The position numbers were made by a program, and so were the translations under genes. DNA of 8,876 bases from an uncultured Bacteroidota bacterium (GTDB lineage Bacteria > Bacteroidota > Bacteroidia > Flavobacteriales > Flavobacteriaceae). The notes below the pieces were generated by a model. The model worked only from the letters and a program-made list of their open reading frames with translations. It was not told the origin of the DNA and searched no databases. The DNA lies in contig CAILTC010000013.1 in the NCBI GenBank assembly GCA_903837025.1, forward strand, positions 1 through 8,876, read 5' to 3'. This document shows positions 5,962 through 8,876 of the stretch, one piece after another. Every line of letters starts with the position of its first letter. Position 1 is the stretch's first letter.

Positions 5962-7305
5962 TTATTTTTTTAATAATTGATTGGCTTTAGAAAAATAAAG
6001 CTCTTTTTTCTTGAAATCTCCTAAGCCATTATACGCTTCGCCAAGTTGAATATTGAAATTGATTTCTAGAGTCACATCATTTACCACATAATCCATGCCC
6101 ATTTCTAACATTTCCTTTGCTTTTTTAAATTGCTGCAATTGATTGTTTGCCAAACCTGAAAAATAATAAAACTGAGGCTGTGTTGGAAAACTTTCGACCA
6201 TTGCCGACGCTTTTTTTGCCAGCGAATCATACTGTTTCGTTTCGACATAGACTTGAAACAAAAGCAAATTAGTTTCAACATCTTGCCCAGAATTTTTCCT
6301 TAAAGTCTGCTCATAATACTTAACCGCTTTATCCCATTGCTTTTTATTGTGATAGTACTTCCCTATTTCTTTGGAAACATCCACTTCGGGATCATTATCG
6401 AAATAAGAAATTGCCTTTTCTAAATCAGCTGCATATTGCGGATTCGTATCTACAAAAATCAAGAACTCATTCAGGATTCGGTGTTTGATCTTCGAATCCA
6501 TTTTGGCACTAGCCAAAACCATATTCATCGAATTTATAGCTTGTGGCCCTTCATTTTTCTCCAAATAAAATTTGAATAATCCCACCTGTGCCCATGCTGA
6601 AGTTGGAATTGCTACTTCTAGTTTCTTGGTGATTTCAAGTGCTTTTTCGGCTTCGTTATTTTCGGAATACAAGCGAATTAAACTGGTATAGTTCGATTCT
6701 TCTTTTGGATTTTTATCGATTTGATCTATCAAATTAGTGATTTCAGCATTTTGATATTTCCCTAGCGACAAAACCTGCATTTTGTATAAATCCCTTCTAT
6801 CCGATTTCCCAATGGTAGCATTCAACTCATTGATTAGAACGAGCGCTTTGTCAAATTGTTGCGTATTCATATAAAGCGAAACCAAATCCTCTTTGTAAAC
6901 TGCATCAAATGCTATCAACTTATTGATCGTAACTACGGCTTGATTGTAATCCTTGGTTTGATAACTTACCTCATACATTCCCAACCAAAACCATTTGTTT
7001 TTGGGGTCGATTTGTGTGGCTTTTTCAAATGAACTATAGGCTTTATCATATTGTTTTAAAGCCAACTGATTTTTTCCCAATTCGAAATATACGGTGGCAT
7101 CATCTGGTTTTATTTTCAAACATTGTTCGAGCGCCGTAATGGCTTTGTCATAATTCTCGATGCCTTTTTGCATCAACGACTCATAAAAAAATTCTTGAAA
7201 TTTATCTGCATCCGTCTTGATGGGTTCGGGTTCGGTTTGTGCCATAAGCACCGCCGAATTGCAAAGCAAAACCAAAAATAGAAAGAATGACACCGTTTTT
7301 TTCAT
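5962..7305 (-). CDS. Exported TPR-repeat protein
   Basis: This 447-residue protein has a Sec signal peptide (MKKTVSFFLFLVLLCNSAVLMA, cleavage likely before QTEPEP). The mature part is almost entirely helical repeats. Clear TPR units are at about 36-69 (ENYDKAITALEQCLKIKPDD), 70-103 (KQYDKAYSSFEKATQIDP), 104-137, 310-343 (KQWDKAVKYYEQTLRKN) and 412-445; the repeats between 138 and 305 are more divergent. TPR arrays bind peptides or proteins, so this is probably a periplasmic scaffold with no enzymatic activity. It is followed after 6 bp by the DUF4292-like lipoprotein, which suggests they work together. The gap to the upstream nucleotidyltransferase is 134 bp and holds a hairpin-rich repeat, so the link to that gene is looser. 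The partner is unknown. Confidence 0.87.
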   Translation of the reverse strand: MKKTVSFFLFLVLLCNSAVLMAQTEPEPIKTDADKFQEFFYESLMQKGIENYDKAITALEQCLKIKPDDATVYFELGKNQLALKQYDKAYSSFEKATQIDPKNKWFWLGMYEVSYQTKDYNQAVVTINKLIAFDAVYKEDLVSLYMNTQQFDKALVLINELNATIGKSDRRDLYKMQVLSLGKYQNAEITNLIDQIDKNPKEESNYTSLIRLYSENNEAEKALEITKKLEVAIPTSAWAQVGLFKFYLEKNEGPQAINSMNMVLASAKMDSKIKHRILNEFLIFVDTNPQYAADLEKAISYFDNDPEVDVSKEIGKYYHNKKQWDKAVKYYEQTLRKNSGQDVETNLLLFQVYVETKQYDSLAKKASAMVESFPTQPQFYYFSGLANNQLQQFKKAKEMLEMGMDYVVNDVTLEINFNIQLGEAYNGLGDFKKKELYFSKANQLLKK

Positions 7306-7330
7306 TTATGCTTTTCAATTATATTACAAT

Positions 7331-7437
7331 CAACGGATTAAAATCCGTTGCTACAATATGTTCCGTTCCTACGGAACTTATACTTATGTATGAGAGCCGT
7401 CGGCTCGGTACATATTGTAGGGCTGGACTTTAGACAG
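7331..7437. repeat. Multi-hairpin intergenic repeat element
   Basis: The gap between two leftward genes is filled by nested inverted repeats. Hairpin 1 is CAACGGATT 7331-7339 with AATCCGTTG 7342-7350. An outer 11-bp stem, 7351-7361 with 7410-7420 (CTACAATATGT/ACATATTGTAG), encloses hairpin 2 (GTTCCGT 7360-7366 with ACGGAAC 7371-7377) and hairpin 3 (GAGCCG 7394-7399 with CGGCTC 7401-7406). Hairpin 2 shares two bases with the outer stem. The tail GGCTGGACTTTAGACAG (7421-7437) looks like a decayed further hairpin. I recognise this style from memory as a dispersed intergenic repeat of Bacteroidota genomes. It begins 25 bp before the TPR start and ends 2 bp short of the nucleotidyltransferase stop codon, and could affect transcript stability or partial termination. 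Confidence 0.75.
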
Positions 7438-7439
7438 TT

Positions 7440-8450
7440 TTATTCCAATACCGAATAATCGCCAATGCTAATGCTTGTAAATTTACCGTCAAAACTGGCG
7501 TGATTCCCAATCATGGCATTATCTAAATTGGCATTTTTTATATGAGAATGCGTTTGTACCAAACTATTTTTTATGGAACTATCACTCACATGACATCCGT
7601 TTCCTAAAGACACATTGGGTCCAACGGTTGCATTAGTCAAAACTACATTTTCACCAATATAACAGGGCGGAATAATTGTTGAATTTTCTAATTTCACGTC
7701 AAAATCTACTAAATGCTCTCCATCATTATGCAAGAAACCTAGCATTCTCGAATTGGTTTCGACCGTAACATCTTTGTTACCGCAATCCATCCATTCCGCT
7801 ACTTCTCCTGGTACAAATTTCATGCCCTTTGCCATCATTTGTTTAATTCCGTCATTTATTTGATATTCTCCGCCGTGAATAATGTTATTGTCTAACACTA
7901 ATTGCAGTTCGTTTTTTAGAACGGCAACGTCTTTAAAATAGTAAATTCCGATAACGGCAAGATCCGAAACAAATTCTTTTGGTTTCTCGACCAACTCGAT
8001 GATTTCATTCTTTTCATTTAAGTTAATCACACCAAAAGCTTCGGGTTGATCTACTTGTTTTACCCAAATAACGCTATCAGCAGTGGCGTCTAATTCAAAA
8101 TCGGCACGAATTAAGGTATCGGCATAAGCTATTACAGCTGGACCACTCAAGGAATCTTTGGCACACATAATCGCGTGACCCGTTCCAAGGGCTTCATTTT
8201 GGTAATAAATAGTTCCTTTTGAACCTAATTTTTCGGCAATTGCAATTAAATCTTCTTCTACTTTTTTGCCAAAACTTTCGTGAATGATAAACGCAATTTC
8301 TTCGATATCTTGGTTTAAAACACCAGCGATATCTTCGACCAAACGGTGTACAATTGGTTTTCCGGCAATAGGAATTAACGGTTTAGGAATTGTTAATGTG
8401 TGGGGTCTTAATCTGGATCCTCGTCCAGCCATTGGTACTATTATTTTCAT
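7440..8450 (-). CDS. Sugar-phosphate nucleotidyltransferase
   Basis: This 336-residue enzyme (ATG at 8450) is predicted to transfer a nucleotide from an NTP to a sugar 1-phosphate, giving an NDP-sugar for cell-surface polysaccharides. The N-terminal Rossmann-like domain (about 1-240) opens MKIIVPMAGRGSRLRPHT, with the nucleotide-binding signature at 8-18, then PKPL with Lys23, the metal-binding YADT (Asp111), EKP (155-157) and WMDCGNKD (220-227). The C-terminal part (about 245-336) is a left-handed beta-helix with hexapeptide-like turns (IGENVV, VGPNVSLGN, IGNHASF), as in bifunctional or oligomeric members; no acetyltransferase activity can be claimed. The frame stays open upstream to a GTG at 8543, but that extension is translated repeat DNA and the family N-terminus is exactly at the ATG. 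Base and sugar specificity cannot be read; thymidylyl- or guanylyltransferase are both possible. It is cytoplasmic. Confidence 0.9.
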   Translation of the reverse strand: MKIIVPMAGRGSRLRPHTLTIPKPLIPIAGKPIVHRLVEDIAGVLNQDIEEIAFIIHESFGKKVEEDLIAIAEKLGSKGTIYYQNEALGTGHAIMCAKDSLSGPAVIAYADTLIRADFELDATADSVIWVKQVDQPEAFGVINLNEKNEIIELVEKPKEFVSDLAVIGIYYFKDVAVLKNELQLVLDNNIIHGGEYQINDGIKQMMAKGMKFVPGEVAEWMDCGNKDVTVETNSRMLGFLHNDGEHLVDFDVKLENSTIIPPCYIGENVVLTNATVGPNVSLGNGCHVSDSSIKNSLVQTHSHIKNANLDNAMIGNHASFDGKFTSISIGDYSVLE

Positions 8451-8459
8451 ATTTCTGTA

Positions 8460-8481
8460 ATTGTGAGGAACGAAGCAATCT
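8460..8481. repeat. Short dispersed intergenic repeat (GAGGAACGAAGCAATCT type)
   Basis: GAGGAACGAAGCAATCT at 8465-8481, preceded by ATTGT, matches from memory a very common bacterial intergenic repeat with a near-palindromic ATTGC...GCAAT form. Here one base of the left arm has changed (ATTGT instead of ATTGC). It ends 9 bp before the nucleotidyltransferase ATG, so it forms part of that gene's leader. Confidence 0.5.
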
Positions 8482-8510
8482 AATCCTCTTATTAATTTAA
8501 TTTTTTTAAC

Positions 8511-8551
8511 AGCAAAGTTCGCAGAGATTTCCGCAAGGTTCACGAAGGTTT
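8511..8551. repeat. Two degenerate 20-bp tandem units
   Basis: AGCAAAGTTCGCAGAGATTT (8511-8530) and CGCAAGGTTCACGAAGGTTT (8532-8551) agree at 14 of 20 positions, with a 21-bp period. This GCAAAGTTCGC-type sequence resembles, from memory, degenerate intergenic repeats of flavobacteria. It overlaps the false upstream extension of the nucleotidyltransferase frame. No promoter box of the TAnnTTTG type is visible on the leftward strand between 8451 and 8601. Confidence 0.55.
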
Positions 8552-8601
8552 TAATGTGTTATTTTAAAATGTTTAATTCTAGAAGCCGAATTGAATGTAA
8601 T

Positions 8602-8876
8602 TTATTCTTGTTGAATCCATTCATATTTTCCATTTTTGAGATAAATTATTCCACCTCCACAACTTCCTTCAGCATGTATAAAAATTCCGTCATTTACTAA
8701 TTTTATTTTATCAACTTCTTTTATTTCGTCTTCAGATAATATTTCACCTTCACTATTTACATTGTTCCAATAGATTTCATTTTTAGGAGCTTTTTCAAAA
8801 ATTCCAACCCAATCCATTTCATCAAAACCTTGTCCTAAAATATCATTTCCAAAACCTAAATAATCAATTTTATTTC
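8602..8876 (-). CDS. Unknown small protein, 5' end outside the window
   Basis: I do not recognise this family with confidence. The leftward frame is open from the window edge to a stop at 8602, giving at least 91 residues. An internal Met at 8817 would give 71 residues, but upstream codons read in-frame without a stop (NKIDYLGFGNDILGQGFDE), and their composition matches the rest, so the true start is probably beyond 8876. The visible part is acidic and soluble, with aromatic-rich segments (WVGIFEKAPKNEIYWNN), an acidic stretch ILSEDEIKEVDKIK, and a distinctive AEGSCGGGIIYLKNG followed by YEWIQQE at the C-terminus. No signal peptide or membrane helix is seen in this part. It lies 151 bp upstream of the nucleotidyltransferase on the same strand, across repeat-derived DNA, so it is probably not functionally tied to the envelope unit. 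Confidence 0.65.
   Translation of the reverse strand, partial: NKIDYLGFGNDILGQGFDEMDWVGIFEKAPKNEIYWNNVNSEGEILSEDEIKEVDKIKLVNDGIFIHAEGSCGGGIIYLKNGKYEWIQQE

Noticed and set aside
7331..7437. CRISPR array or tRNA-like structure
   Set aside because: The hairpins differ in sequence, there are no regularly spaced identical repeats, and no cloverleaf or anticodon arrangement is present.
8451..8543. GTG-initiated 31-residue extension of the nucleotidyltransferase
   Set aside because: It is translated from repeat-derived DNA, and the conserved family N-terminus starts at 8450.

Overview
The window looks like chromosomal DNA from a flavobacterium or a close relative in the Bacteroidota. It is strongly AT-rich, genes lack clear Shine-Dalgarno sequences, exported proteins have signal peptides ending in A-Q or S-Q, and one lipoprotein carries a short Bacteroidota-style lipobox. 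The assignment rests on protein recognition and sequence style, not on a search. No rRNA, tRNA, insertion sequence, CRISPR array or phage gene was seen.

Layout. Positions 1-329 are AT-rich and apparently non-coding, with a terminator-like hairpin near 97-130 and a weak promoter-like box at 268-275. Positions 330-3724 hold a rightward three-gene unit: a circularly permuted ATP-grasp enzyme, an alpha-E protein and a transglutaminase-like cysteine hydrolase. A perfect 19-bp inverted repeat at 3774-3812 separates it from a leftward unit. Read in its own direction (right to left), that unit is a sugar-phosphate nucleotidyltransferase (8450 to 7440), an exported TPR protein (7305 to 5962), a DUF4292-like lipoprotein (5955 to 5167) and an EnvC-like coiled-coil/LytM protein (5143 to 3830). 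A partial unknown gene enters from the right edge (8602-8876).

How the genes work together. The rightward trio is a recurrent bacterial set predicted to make or trim an amide-linked peptide or peptide tag: the ATP-grasp enzyme would form the bond, the transglutaminase-fold protein would cleave or transfer it, and the alpha-E protein has no known biochemistry. The product is unknown. The leftward unit is an envelope set. The EnvC-like protein has lost nearly all zinc ligands and is probably an amidase activator rather than an enzyme. The lipoprotein reads like a LolB/LolA-type fold, and the TPR protein is probably a periplasmic scaffold.

The intergenic gaps at 7331-7437 and 8460-8551 carry multi-hairpin or degenerate repeat sequence of the type scattered through Bacteroidota genomes. 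One of these repeats creates a false N-terminal extension of the nucleotidyltransferase reading frame.

The best candidate for an incompletely described system is the ATP-grasp/alpha-E/transglutaminase trio. The LolB-like lipoprotein beside a dead LytM factor is second.
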